Source: Psychrosphaera haliotis (GTDB taxonomy: Bacteria > Pseudomonadota > Gammaproteobacteria > Enterobacterales > Alteromonadaceae). From it: 64,000 nucleotides of DNA. The translations under genes and the position numbers were made by a program. Shown here piece by piece: positions 1 to 8,714 of this stretch (positions within the stretch are counted from its first letter, which is position 1; each line of letters starts with the position of its first letter). The stretch covers positions 1,116,001-1,180,000 of the forward strand of contig NZ_WOCD01000003.1 of NCBI RefSeq assembly GCF_009728465.1, read 5' to 3'. The notes below the pieces were generated by a model. That model was not told the origin of the DNA. It saw nothing but the letters and a program-made list of their open reading frames with translations, and did no database searches.

Positions 1-908
1 TTCATTGAACAGGCACTTCTTGAACCTGTACCTTCATAATCCACACCTAAACCACCACCCACATCAATAATGGTAATTGGCACGCCCAGCTGTCTTAATT
101 CAACGTAATGACGAGCGCATTCACGAATGGCATTATGAATATCACGAATATTGGCAATTTGAGAACCAATATGAAAATGAACTAAGTTAAGGTGTTCAAT
201 TTTTCCAGCTAACGTAAGGCTTTCAACAACTTGTAATACCTGATTGGCAGACAAACCAAATTTACCCTTTTCGCCACCGGTATTTTGCCACTTGCCTTTA
301 CCAATTGAATTTAAGCGAATACGAATACCAATTGTTGGCATAGCGCCTATGCTTTGTGCCGCTTCGATTAGCGCTTCCACTTCTGTCATTTTTTCAATAA
401 CAACGTGGACCTTGTGGCCTAATGCCTGGCCAATACAGGCCAAACGTAAAAATTCACTGTCTTTGTAGCCGTTACAAACAATGGTTAGTGGTTTTTCAGA
501 AACCCCTAAAATCGCCATTAATTCTGGCTTACTGCCGGCCTCTAAACCTACTTTGTTAGACGGGTGTGAAACTAGCTTTTTAACCACTGAAAACTGCTGG
601 TTTACTTTAATAGGATAAACCGCAGTGTACTTGCCTTGATAGTCGCGTTCTTTTTTCGCTTTAGTAAAGGCGCTAACTAATGAGCTTGCTCGATGCGTTA
701 AAATATCGGTAAAGCGAACAAGAATAGGCAAGGTTAAGCCTTCGTCTTTTAACTGATCAGCCAGTGTTGCTAAGTTGATCGTTGTTGCGCCAGGTTTGCT
801 TAGGGGATTAACACACAGCTCTCCGCTGTCATTAATATCAACATAGCCTTCACTCCAACGCTTAACGTTGTATGTTTTTTTTGCAAACTGCACTGCTGGA
901 TTAGCCAT
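1..908 (-). CDS. speA: Biosynthetic arginine decarboxylase (partial, N-terminal part)
   Basis: PLP-dependent enzyme converting arginine to agmatine, the first step of the arginine route to putrescine and spermidine. I translated the minus strand from the ATG complementary to 906-908; about 302 residues lie in the window and the C-terminal half runs off the left edge. The PLP-lysine motif YPIKVNQ is at about residues 98-104 (Lys101). Further on are HFHIGSQ and DVGGGLGVDYEGT, both typical of SpeA. It is divergent from speE, about 180 bases away, so the two polyamine genes share an intergenic region. The family is about 630-640 residues long, so roughly half is visible. No anomaly is seen. Confidence 0.95.
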   Translation of the reverse strand, partial: MANPAVQFAKKTYNVKRWSEGYVDINDSGELCVNPLSKPGATTINLATLADQLKDEGLTLPILVRFTDILTHRASSLVSAFTKAKKERDYQGKYTAVYPIKVNQQFSVVKKLVSHPSNKVGLEAGSKPELMAILGVSEKPLTIVCNGYKDSEFLRLACIGQALGHKVHVVIEKMTEVEALIEAAQSIGAMPTIGIRIRLNSIGKGKWQNTGGEKGKFGLSANQVLQVVESLTLAGKIEHLNLVHFHIGSQIANIRDIHNAIRECARHYVELRQLGVPITIIDVGGGLGVDYEGTGSRSACSM

Positions 909-1087
909 TAAGTATCCTCGATAAACAGAGCTCACGGTCGAATCAATAAAGCAAAGGCTCGACGTAAAATAGATTAGGCATTTTAGCCTATATTTAGCTG
1001 CAATCAAAAAGTAAAAATTGCGCTAATGGCAATAATCAACGAAAATAATGTCGTAAATATTCGCTTTTAATTGTTTTGGAGACATGA

Positions 1088-1975
1088 GTGAGCAATCAGC
1101 ATACATCTACACCGTCGTTAATGAATGACGAATGGTGCAACGAAATTAATAACGGCGCAGCGATTGGTTTAAAAATCAAACGTAAATTGGCCAGCAAACA
1201 GTCTGACTTTCAGTTAGTAGAAATTTTTGAAACTGAAGAGTTTGGCAACCTAATGATGTTAGATGGCTGTACTATGGTATCCAGTCGTGAAAACTTCTTG
1301 TATCACGAGATGATGAGCCACCCGGCTATGTTTTCCCACGCTAATCCAAAAAATGTTGTCATTATTGGTGGCGGTGATTGCGGCACTTTACGTGAAGTGC
1401 TTCGTCATAAAGGTGTAGAAACGGTACATCAAATTGATATCGACAAAGTCGTTACCGACATGGCTGAAGAGTTTTTCCCTGAGCTATGCGAATCAAACAG
1501 TGACCCTCGTGCTCACATCATGTTTGATGATGGCATTAAGTACATGGCGGAAGCCGCTGATAACTCTATCGATATTATTATTGTAGATAGTACCGACCCT
1601 GTTGGACCTGGCGAAGGTTTATTTAACCATGCCTTTTATAAGAACTGTTTACGTGCTCTGCGCACTGACGGTATTTTTGTTCAGCAAAGTGAGTCACCAC
1701 TTCTTCACTTGCCGCTACTATTAGACATGCGTCAGGCTATGTTAGATGTTGGTTTTAGTGCACTACAGCACGTTAACTTTCCACAAATGATTTATCCATC
1801 GGGTTGGTGGAGTGGCACATTAGCTAAAAAGTCTGGTGAGTTTACTGGCTTTAGAAGCGACGACGCGAAGGCACTCGCAACAGATAAAGCATTGCAATAT
1901 TACAACGAAGATATGCATGTAGCGTCTCAGGCTTTGCCAAACTTTGTAAAGCGCGCGTTTGCTGAACAAAAATAA
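1088..1975 (+). CDS. speE: Spermidine synthase
   Basis: Aminopropyltransferase that makes spermidine from putrescine and decarboxylated S-adenosylmethionine. At 295 residues it matches the family. The nucleotide-binding stretch GGGDCGTLREVLRH and the catalytic-region motif DSTDPVGPGEG are present; most relatives read GGGDGGT, so the Cys is a small variant. The start is GTG at 1088, with GGAG at 1079-1082 correctly spaced. An overlapping ATG at 1084 is out of frame and too near the ribosome-binding site. The gene is divergent from speA and is followed by a heptamer repeat and a terminator, so it is probably monocistronic. Confidence 0.95.
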   Translation: MSNQHTSTPSLMNDEWCNEINNGAAIGLKIKRKLASKQSDFQLVEIFETEEFGNLMMLDGCTMVSSRENFLYHEMMSHPAMFSHANPKNVVIIGGGDCGTLREVLRHKGVETVHQIDIDKVVTDMAEEFFPELCESNSDPRAHIMFDDGIKYMAEAADNSIDIIIVDSTDPVGPGEGLFNHAFYKNCLRALRTDGIFVQQSESPLLHLPLLLDMRQAMLDVGFSALQHVNFPQMIYPSGWWSGTLAKKSGEFTGFRSDDAKALATDKALQYYNEDMHVASQALPNFVKRAFAEQK

Positions 1976-1995
1976 ACACCACTCTCAGCTACTGC

Positions 1996-2095
1996 AACTG
2001 GTAACTGGTAACTGGTAACTGGTAACTGGTAACTGGTAACTGGTAACTGGTAACTGGTAACTGGTAACTGGTAACTGGTAACTGGTAACTGGTAA
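1996..2095. repeat. Heptamer tandem repeat (AACTGGT)n
   Basis: About 14 perfect head-to-tail copies of AACTGGT fill 100 bases between the speE stop codon and its terminator. No spacers or coding potential. Copy number is probably variable by slippage. Confidence 0.95.
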
Positions 2096-2107
2096 AAAAG
2101 ATAATCA

Positions 2108-2137
2108 AGCGGCTTATTAAATTAGCCGCTTTTTTTG
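2108..2137 (+). terminator. Intrinsic terminator after speE
   Basis: Stem AGCGGCT/AGCCGCT (7 bp) with a 9-base loop, followed by a run of T. It lies just beyond the heptamer repeat and fits as the speE terminator. Confidence 0.8.
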
Positions 2138-2198
2138 TGCCTTTTGATGACCGAATTTGGGGTTTCTGAGGCTACTTAGGTTAATGAGGTGTCTGGGA

Positions 2199-2474
2199 TT
2201 ACTGAGGCTCAGTCCAAACTGACTGTGAATAATGTTCATAGTGAAGTAAATATCGCTCGCCGTTTAGTTCGTAATCAACTTGATGTCTGTCCATTCCGTA
2301 GTCATCCGCGCGTACTTCTGCCCCTATGTCGCCAATAAACTGAGCTGCAAATTCACTAAAGTCATCCCAGTCAGGCTCTGGCGAAATACTAATATGCGTA
2401 ATGTTTGTCTCATCAGCCTTTTCCAATGAGTAAGTAAATTTAGCCACCAGTTTGGTTTTCCTCTTTATCAACAA
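2199..2474 (-). CDS. DUF3630 family protein
   Basis: Small acidic soluble protein of 91 residues with no signal peptide or membrane segment. The pattern of PDWDDF, a central GAEVRADDYGMDRHQ and a C-terminal YLLHYEHYSQSVW resembles the gammaproteobacterial DUF3630 family as I remember it. Function unknown. It stands alone between two heptamer-repeat tracts. The start ATG is complementary to 2472-2474. Codon use looks like that of its neighbours. The family call is from memory of its motif pattern and has not been searched. Confidence 0.7.
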   Translation of the reverse strand: MLIKRKTKLVAKFTYSLEKADETNITHISISPEPDWDDFSEFAAQFIGDIGAEVRADDYGMDRHQVDYELNGERYLLHYEHYSQSVWTEPQ

Positions 2475-2544
2475 TAATAAAAGGTAAGGTTCTCATTTAT
2501 AAGACCTAAACTCGACGATGTAAGGTCTACATCAAACTTAACAC

Positions 2545-2599
2545 TGAACAATGAACAATGAACAATGAACAATGAACAATGAACAATGAACAATGAACA
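2545..2599. repeat. Heptamer tandem repeat (TGAACAA)n
   Basis: Nearly eight copies of TGAACAA occupy the gap between the DUF3630 gene and the DUF1285 gene. The unit length equals that of the repeat after speE but the sequence differs. Confidence 0.95.
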
Positions 2600-2695
2600 G
2601 AAACTTAGATATTGAATGAAAGTTTAGATAGTGAATAAACCGTATTACCTACGTATACTAAAGTTAGTTTATCATTTTAAAATTAAGCCACCAGC

Positions 2696-3238
2696 ATGGA
2701 CTTACAAAAACTCACTCAACAACTTGATGATCTTAGTCAGTCACCTCCCTTTGAAAAATGGAACCCGCCGTTTTGTGGTGATATCGACATGGAAATTAGA
2801 AAAGATGGCCGTTGGTTTTATATGGGCTCGCCTATTGGCCGCATTAAATTGGTGAAATTATTTGCGTCAGTTTTATTAAAAGAAAACAACGAATACTTTT
2901 TAAAAACCCCCGCGGAAAAAATTCGGATTCAAGTAGAAGATGCGCCCTTTGTTATTACAGAGTGGGAAATAAAAAATACTAACGAAGGCGATGCAATACT
3001 CGTCACCAGCAACATTGGACAGCAAGTTGTACTTGGCGATCTACACCCATTAATTAATGAAACAGTCGATGATGAGAACGCTGAACCGAAACTCTATGTT
3101 GAGCTAAATAGAGGCTTGCGAGCAAGAGTTCATAGAAACGTTTTTTATCAGTGGGTATCGGATCAGGACAGTCCAGTTGTTGAAGAAAACGAGCAGCTGT
3201 TTTTACGCAGTGCAAAGCAAAATTTTCTACTCGGGTAG
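2696..3238 (+). CDS. DUF1285 domain protein
   Basis: Cytosolic protein of 180 residues. The N-terminal features PPFEKWNPPFCGDIDMEI, RDGRWFYMGSPIGR-like text and the later ENNEYFLKTPAEKIRIQVEDAPF are the hallmark of the DUF1285 family in proteobacteria. These are compact two-domain proteins of unknown role; a ligand-binding function has been supposed from structures but not proven here. The start ATG at 2696 is used because the family begins just before the DLQKLT helix. The gene is followed by about 195 bases and then the peptide-export operon, and appears to be its own unit. Confidence 0.85.
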   Translation: MDLQKLTQQLDDLSQSPPFEKWNPPFCGDIDMEIRKDGRWFYMGSPIGRIKLVKLFASVLLKENNEYFLKTPAEKIRIQVEDAPFVITEWEIKNTNEGDAILVTSNIGQQVVLGDLHPLINETVDDENAEPKLYVELNRGLRARVHRNVFYQWVSDQDSPVVEENEQLFLRSAKQNFLLG

Positions 3239-3368
3239 TAGGTTACATACGGTTACCTGTACCTTTTCACCTCATAACTACCTAACAAATAAAATATTTT
3301 TTCAAATTTTTCTGTACCAATAAGCGTTTACAAAATTTAATCAAACGGTAATACTCAATGCCAATTAA

Positions 3369-3434
3369 ATGGACTTAAGCATCAATTATAACGATCTCGT
3401 TGGACTAGATTTGATGCCATTCAAGGATGAATAA
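3369..3434 (+). CDS. Possible 21-residue upstream peptide overlapping the exporter start
   Basis: A 21-codon frame beginning MDLSINYND ends in TAA, whose last base is the A of the ATG of the HlyD-type gene at 3434 (TAATG). That geometry is typical of translational coupling. No convincing Shine-Dalgarno sequence precedes its ATG, so it may simply be chance. It has no double-glycine leader. Recorded as a possible leader peptide only. Confidence 0.25.
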   Translation: MDLSINYNDLVGLDLMPFKDE

Positions 3435-4669
3435 TGGCTTTGTTTCGCAAGCAGGCAATTGAACACCAGCACAGTTACTTGTGGGGAGAAGTCTCACTAA
3501 CGCAAAGCGTGAGAAATAACACTGTGTTCTATCTCTTTGTATCCTTATTCTTCTGTATAGGTATATTTTTAACCGTTGGCGAGTACAACCAAAAAGAAAC
3601 TGTTACAGGCCTATTAGAACCAAGTACTGGCATTTCTGAAACTCGATCCCCTAGATCTGGCGTAATAAAACACCTTTATGTTGAAGAAGGCTCATATGTA
3701 TCCAAAGGTGATCCTCTATTTCAAGTCATTAATGACACTTCTATCGTTCCAGGCTTAAGCCATAATCATGTCAGACTTGCGCATCTAAATAGAAAAAGAG
3801 AGATACTTAGTCAGTTAATTTTGAACAAGAACACTTCGCTTAAAAACTACGTAAGTTCTAATAACAGTAAAATAGCCGGTGTAGAGCAAAAATTAGTACT
3901 ACTTAAAGCTGAGGCTATGCTTTTAAGGCAAGAGTTAGCTTTGTCGGAAGCGGAAGCTAATAGACAAAAAGAATTAAGAAAGAAACAGTTAACAACTAAA
4001 ACCAGTGAAAACCATGCAATTGAAAAGTGGCTGTCGGTTAAATATAAAGTAAGTAACAACCGTTTTTCGACACTAGATTTAGAGAGCACACTGGCGTCAC
4101 TTCATAACAATGAACTTGAGTACTCAAGCACTAACAACGACTATTTATTTGAATTAGAGGCTCAGCTTCTTGGAATTGAAGAGGAAATAACTCAGCAGCA
4201 AGTCACCCGTTCAATTGTTGTTGTTGCACAGAGTAATGGCGTTGTATCAAGTTTAAACCTAACAGTTGGAATGCCAATATCACAGAATGAATATGTGATG
4301 AGCATAATCCCCGACAATGACAAGCTCATTGCTAGGCTCTTTATTCCTACCCGAGCTATTGGTTTTGTTTCCCCAAAGCAAAATATAATTATTAAACTCG
4401 ACGCGTTTCCGTATCAAAAATATGGTCCCATCTCCGCTTCTCTTACGTCTATTTCTAGCAACGTTTTGCCTGGCAATAAAAGCCACCATGTACTCTCGCT
4501 ATCAGAGCCAGTTTACAAGTCAATTGCCAAGCTTGATAAACAGTTTATAAAAGTAAATGACCAAGAGATTAATCTTCAGGCTGGCATGCTCTTTTCGGCG
4601 GATATTATTATTTCTAAACGCACCTTAGCAGAGTGGCTGTTTGCGCCTATTATTGGAGCGTTAAAATAG
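3434..4669 (+). CDS. HlyD-family peptide secretion adaptor (CvaA type)
   Basis: Periplasmic adaptor of a type I peptide exporter, expected to join the inner-membrane ABC exporter encoded next to an outer-membrane TolC. The 411-residue protein has a short cytosolic N-terminus, one membrane segment at about residues 29-48, a lipoyl-like half (GVIKHLYVEEGSYVSKGDPL, about 75-95), a long coiled coil at about 115-245, the second lipoyl half (about 255-280) and a beta-barrel C-terminus. A ribosome-binding site AAGGATGA precedes the ATG. The stop overlaps the next start by one base, which shows an operon. No tolC gene lies nearby; a chromosomal TolC is presumably used. Confidence 0.9.
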   Translation: MALFRKQAIEHQHSYLWGEVSLTQSVRNNTVFYLFVSLFFCIGIFLTVGEYNQKETVTGLLEPSTGISETRSPRSGVIKHLYVEEGSYVSKGDPLFQVINDTSIVPGLSHNHVRLAHLNRKREILSQLILNKNTSLKNYVSSNNSKIAGVEQKLVLLKAEAMLLRQELALSEAEANRQKELRKKQLTTKTSENHAIEKWLSVKYKVSNNRFSTLDLESTLASLHNNELEYSSTNNDYLFELEAQLLGIEEEITQQQVTRSIVVVAQSNGVVSSLNLTVGMPISQNEYVMSIIPDNDKLIARLFIPTRAIGFVSPKQNIIIKLDAFPYQKYGPISASLTSISSNVLPGNKSHHVLSLSEPVYKSIAKLDKQFIKVNDQEINLQAGMLFSADIIISKRTLAEWLFAPIIGALK

Positions 4670-6756
4670 TGAAACTGATACTGCAAGCTGAAGCCGCTGA
4701 ATGTGGTTTAGCATCCATTGCCATGGTTGCATCGCATTACAAGATAAATCACTCTTTATATAGTCTTAGAGAGCAGTTCCCTCAGTCACTAAAAGGGCTT
4801 AATTTACAGCAGATAATTGATATATCGTCAGAGATTGGTTTTAACTCTAGGCCATTAAAGTTAGATATTGCGGAGCTAAGTCAACTTTCTCTACCTTGTA
4901 TTTTGCACTGGGATTTAAATCACTTTGTCGTTCTTTATAAAGTAACAAAACAAGAAGCGATTATTTTTGATCCCGCAAAAGGAAAAGTAAAATATAGCAT
5001 TGATGAACTCGCCAAACACTTCACCGGCGTCGCTCTAGAGCTTTCACCCAACACTTCGTTTATAGAAAAAGAACGAAAACCAGTCATTGCATTTCGAGAT
5101 CTCAACATTACTTTCAAAGGCTTAAAGACGAGCTTCGTTCAGCTCTTTGTTTTATCCCTTATGTTACAAGTTTTTGTATTAGCCATGCCCTATTACATGC
5201 AGACTGTCATTGATGACGTTTTGGTAAGCTACGACAGCAACTTGTTAGTTGTTTTAGCGTCTGCGTTCGCTTTTGTTGTCACTTTTAAACATCTATTCTC
5301 ACTCTTACGCGGGCACTTAATTATTCACTTAGGGACAAGCTTAGGAAGACAATTTACCGAACTACTTTTTAATCATTTGATAAGGCTTCCCCTTTCTTAT
5401 TTTGAAGCACGCCATGTTGCTGACATCGTGTCGAGATTCGGCTCAATTGAGCAAATAAAAAGAATGTTGGCGCATCAATTTGTCGAAGCATGTATCGATG
5501 GAATAATGGCGACGCTGACTCTGATTGTTCTCTACTTATACGAACCAACTTTAGCCACAGTGTCCGTCGTCGTTATCATACTTTATCTTGTTTTGAGGTT
5601 GGTTTGGTATTCACCTTTTAAAAGAGTATCGGAAGATGTAATTCGATCATCAGCCACCGAACAGGCGCACTTTATGGAGACAATAAGAGGCATACAAAGC
5701 ATAAAACTAATGGCGCTAGAGCCTAGTCGAACAAGCCAATGGTTAAATAAGTTTGTATCCGCTTTAAATAGCAGAGTAAAAGTTGAAAAGCTGCAGCTTC
5801 ACTTTGGACTTATAAATGGTTTTCTATTTGGCATAGAAAACGTGATTATCATTTATTTAGGAGCAAGCTTAATTATAGATGGCTCAACGTCACCGGCCTT
5901 CACACTAGGAATGCTAATGGCGTTTATTTCCTATAAAACACAAGTCACTAGCCGTTTTTCGGCGTTAATAGATACTTACGTCGACTTCAAAATGCTGAGC
6001 TTACACTTTTCTAGAATTTCAGATATCGCGCTTTCAAAGAAAAATACAGAGCTTCCAAAGTCAATAAACCACACTTCTAATATCCAAGGCCCTGTGGAAA
6101 TATCCCAATTGGCGTTTAAATATCCGCAAGCGAATGCGTTTCTTTTTTCTAACCTAAGTTTGTCTATTAAACAGGGAGAATCCATCGCCATTGTTGGAAA
6201 GTCTGGCTTAGGTAAATCTACTTTTATGAAAGTCGTCATCGGCTTACTAAAACACTCCGAAGGACATGTTTTATTTAACGGTGACCCTTTAGAAAAAGTT
6301 GGTTTAAGAGCTTTTAGAACGTCTACTGCAGCTGTGATGCAAAACAACCAACTGTTAACTGGCTCGATTGCTGAAAACATTGCCAACTTCTCCTCAAAAA
6401 TAGATATGAAAAGAGTTAAAGAGTCAGCTGATATTGCATCAATTCATCAGGATATCTTAGCTATGCCAATGGGTTACGACTCATACATTGGTGAAATGGG
6501 CGGTGCTCTATCTGGTGGACAGACGCAACGAATTTTATTGGCTAGAGCCCTATACCGACAACCCAGTATTTTATTTTTAGATGAGGCTACGTCGAATTTA
6601 GATGTTGCCACCGAACAAATGATAAACCAAAGGCTAAGTGCCCTTGAGATTACCACCCTTTTTATTGCTCATAGAGTTGAGACGATAAAACAAGCCGATC
6701 GTGTAATTGAGCTAACACCAACGTTACTCAAAGATGTTTCACGAGATTACTTTTAA
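4669..6756 (+). CDS. Peptidase-containing ABC exporter (C39, CvaB/LahT type)
   Basis: Bacteriocin-type exporter that cuts off a double-glycine leader and exports the peptide. I choose GTG at 4669 (695 residues) because the product then starts VKLILQAEAAECGLAS, the usual opening of C39 peptidases, and overlaps the preceding stop by one base. The apparent catalytic triad is Cys12, His85 and Asp101. A membrane domain spans about 155-430. The nucleotide-binding domain has Walker A GKSGLGKST, signature LSGGQTQ and Walker B ILFLDEATS. Its likely substrate is the 56-residue double-glycine peptide at 9316-9486. Confidence 0.93.
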   Translation: MKLILQAEAAECGLASIAMVASHYKINHSLYSLREQFPQSLKGLNLQQIIDISSEIGFNSRPLKLDIAELSQLSLPCILHWDLNHFVVLYKVTKQEAIIFDPAKGKVKYSIDELAKHFTGVALELSPNTSFIEKERKPVIAFRDLNITFKGLKTSFVQLFVLSLMLQVFVLAMPYYMQTVIDDVLVSYDSNLLVVLASAFAFVVTFKHLFSLLRGHLIIHLGTSLGRQFTELLFNHLIRLPLSYFEARHVADIVSRFGSIEQIKRMLAHQFVEACIDGIMATLTLIVLYLYEPTLATVSVVVIILYLVLRLVWYSPFKRVSEDVIRSSATEQAHFMETIRGIQSIKLMALEPSRTSQWLNKFVSALNSRVKVEKLQLHFGLINGFLFGIENVIIIYLGASLIIDGSTSPAFTLGMLMAFISYKTQVTSRFSALIDTYVDFKMLSLHFSRISDIALSKKNTELPKSINHTSNIQGPVEISQLAFKYPQANAFLFSNLSLSIKQGESIAIVGKSGLGKSTFMKVVIGLLKHSEGHVLFNGDPLEKVGLRAFRTSTAAVMQNNQLLTGSIAENIANFSSKIDMKRVKESADIASIHQDILAMPMGYDSYIGEMGGALSGGQTQRILLARALYRQPSILFLDEATSNLDVATEQMINQRLSALEITTLFIAHRVETIKQADRVIELTPTLLKDVSRDYF

Positions 6757-6789
6757 CCAAATCCAACACCCAATAAAAACAAGGAAAAA

Positions 6790-7047
6790 ATGATGCTATT
6801 GATTAACCCAGATCATCTTTCAAAGCGAGAAAAGGAAGTTTACTCGCATATCATTCAAGGTAGGAGCCAAAAGGAAATCGCAGACAAACTGTATATTTGC
6901 ATTAGGACGGTTAAGTTTCATTGTGGAAACATCTATCAGAAGTTGAAGGTGAAAAATAAGATTGATCTTATTAAACAAATAAACCTGATGGAACAAAGTG
7001 ACATAAAACAAATAAGAATTGCAGAATCTGGACCTAAGTTCAGGTGA
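6790..7047 (+). CDS. LuxR-type helix-turn-helix regulator (stand-alone)
   Basis: An 85-residue protein that is essentially only a GerE/LuxR DNA-binding domain: LSKREKEVYSHIIQGRSQKEIADKLYICIRTVKFH is the tetrahelical HTH at about residues 10-62. There is no receiver or autoinducer domain. It sits 33 bases after the exporter gene and ahead of the unknown 400-residue protein, inside the peptide locus. It is therefore probably the local regulator of peptide production (inference). AGGAAAAA precedes the ATG. Confidence 0.8.
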   Translation: MMLLINPDHLSKREKEVYSHIIQGRSQKEIADKLYICIRTVKFHCGNIYQKLKVKNKIDLIKQINLMEQSDIKQIRIAESGPKFR

Positions 7048-7133
7048 TTATTGAATATTTTGTTCTATTGTTAATAGTGTTCGGGACATTAAAGCGGTTT
7101 TAAAAATGTTTCAAACTAGAAGAAGGAGTCGTC

Positions 7134-7181
7134 ATGCTGTCGCTCCTAATTCAATTAACTAAAAATCACTTAGCACTTTAG
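7134..7181 (+). CDS. Possible 15-residue leader peptide
   Basis: ATG preceded by a strong AGAAGGAG at 7121-7127 opens a 15-codon frame (MLSLLIQLTKNHLAL) that ends 8 bases before the start of the 400-residue protein. The strong ribosome-binding site is the only support. It could be a translated leader coupling into the next gene. Confidence 0.25.
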   Translation: MLSLLIQLTKNHLAL

Positions 7182-7189
7182 GAATAGTC

Positions 7190-8392
7190 ATGGAAACGCA
7201 ATTTTTTGAGGATGGAAATATAGCTACTTTAGGTGTTGAGTCTTTACCTTGTCAGAAGGTATTAACTTACCAACTTAATGGCATAGGTGACTTACCTAAA
7301 GTGAAAGTCAAAGATACTTTGCTAGACGCTATATTAGACTCAATTTATTCATCTGTGTTTCATCAAGTATTACCTATTGGTAGCGTAAAAATAAAATCAA
7401 TTCAGCACCTCAATAAACCGATGAGTTTGGCTGAGGGTTCTAACCAAAGTGGTTATCAAAATCACTTGGCAGTAAAGGTAAAAGAAACATCTTTAAGTAT
7501 AAAACGATTCATGAAAAACGCAGAACAAGAATCTATGTCTGCAGCTGATAGAAGGCTTGAAGCATTTAAAATAAAGCAGTCATTTTTAGAGATCAATCAA
7601 TACTTCCAATCACATGAACGTTTCGTTTTATTTATAAATAGATCGTTAGCGAATTGTGCTCAGCAGTTTGCATTTTGTTTTGTACACCGTATTACCCATG
7701 GCAACATAAACAATGATGCACTAAGTATTGAAGGTAGATGGCAAAACAATAATACCTCTAGCTTTCACAACGACTTTGCGGAGAACAGTTTTACGTCTTC
7801 GTCGTTAAATGAACAAAAGGACGTAGCACTTTCCTTGTTCTTAAGATGGGTTTGTTACTACAACTCATTTAACAACACTAAAATCGAAACCTCTGAGTTA
7901 TCTCAATATTTTTATGCTATTTACAACAAATACTTAGAGTACTATGTGGTATCAGTGTTAGGAGTTAGTCCAGATGAGTTACCACTGAATACCTTAGCAA
8001 GAGCCGAGTTAACATCTGGCTTAATAAAGCTATATCAGCACAATGCTTCTGAGTTAGATATTGCTAAGTTTATTACTCAGATTTTATCGGATATAAAACA
8101 GCAAGGGTCGGCATCATACAAATTGCTTAACTCGGCAATAACGTCTGAAAACCAACACTACACCCCGTCTAGTATTATTACAAAGTGGGCCATCATAGGG
8201 CTGAGAAAAGTCTATTTTAATGCACTTTTTCAAAACAACAATATCAGACAATCACTTGCTATTTTCTTATCCAAAAGAAAATTAGACCAGGTTTTAGAGC
8301 TATCAAATCACTATGAAGATTGTGCTGCCTGGCTTTTTGAAGCCAAAGATAGTTCGGTTCACACGGTAATTTTCTCTAATAAAAGTTACTGA
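7190..8392 (+). CDS. Unrecognised 400-residue protein of the peptide locus
   Basis: I do not recognise a family. The product is soluble, without a signal peptide or clear membrane segment, and mostly helical in look, with many Asn, Ser and Gln residues. It lies between the LuxR-type regulator and the CPBP-like gene, which suggests a role in making, modifying or sensing the peptide (inference). The frame stops at 8390-8392, but a second frame that is open without a start continues to 8598. One extra A in the AAAA run at 8381-8384 would join them into a protein of about 469 residues. The true protein may therefore be longer. Confidence 0.75.
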   Translation: METQFFEDGNIATLGVESLPCQKVLTYQLNGIGDLPKVKVKDTLLDAILDSIYSSVFHQVLPIGSVKIKSIQHLNKPMSLAEGSNQSGYQNHLAVKVKETSLSIKRFMKNAEQESMSAADRRLEAFKIKQSFLEINQYFQSHERFVLFINRSLANCAQQFAFCFVHRITHGNINNDALSIEGRWQNNNTSSFHNDFAENSFTSSSLNEQKDVALSLFLRWVCYYNSFNNTKIETSELSQYFYAIYNKYLEYYVVSVLGVSPDELPLNTLARAELTSGLIKLYQHNASELDIAKFITQILSDIKQQGSASYKLLNSAITSENQHYTPSSIITKWAIIGLRKVYFNALFQNNNIRQSLAIFLSKRKLDQVLELSNHYEDCAAWLFEAKDSSVHTVIFSNKSY

Positions 8393-8598
8393 TTTATTTT
8401 GTTCCAGTTACTCAGTCTTATGTTGTTGAGCACTTTGATAAGGGTCACAAATATTCATTTATAGATGCGAAAGAGTTGCTGCTTTATATACAAACGCAAC
8501 CAAAGTTAGATTTTAACTTACCGGGATTTTTAGCCTGGCGAGGACTAATTTATATGCTTACAGAGCTATTGGAATTGGAAAGAGGCCAGCTTGCATAG
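8389..8598 (+). pseudogene. Probable C-terminal continuation of the 7190 gene in another frame
   Basis: From the end of the 400-residue frame, the other frame reads smoothly as LLIYFVPVTQSYVVEHF, then GHKYSFIDAKELLLYIQ and a final LPGFLAWRGLIYMLTELLEL before TAG at 8596-8598. It has no usable start codon or ribosome-binding site, and two stops (TAATAA) lie immediately upstream. Its composition is that of a real protein. It therefore looks like the displaced C-terminus of the preceding gene after a one-base loss at 8381-8384. Confidence 0.6.
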
Positions 8599-8623
8599 AC
8601 TTGAACGGAACACGCAAGCTGGC
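8585..8623 (+). promoter_or_regulatory. RNA hairpin 1 with conserved loop
   Basis: Perfect 10-bp stem GCCAGCTTGC/GCAAGCTGGC around a 19-base loop that contains GACTTGAACGGAAC. The stop codon of the displaced frame lies in the loop. No T run follows, so it is not an intrinsic terminator. The same 14 bases recur in the loop of the hairpin at 9219-9255. Confidence 0.7.
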
Positions 8624-8714
8624 AATTAACCGCAATTTTCATTGCACTTAACTTACCAACAATTGTTGGTTCGTACAGTATACATATGAATTTATATTTT
8701 AAAGGATCAGTTTT

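Noticed and set aside
244..468. Plus-strand 74-residue frame
   Set aside because: It is the antisense of speA codons and has no ribosome-binding site.
1996..2095. Tandem repeats as a CRISPR array
   Set aside because: Units are 7 bases without spacers.
2631..2855. 74-residue frame before DUF1285
   Set aside because: Overlaps the DUF1285 gene in another frame; the family match is in the 2696 frame.
7081..7140. GGAG/CTCC hairpin before the 7190 gene
   Set aside because: Only four pairs form; too weak to call.
8585..8623. Hairpin 1 as an intrinsic terminator
   Set aside because: No T run follows and the loop is long; its twin at 9219 shares the loop, so a structural role is better.
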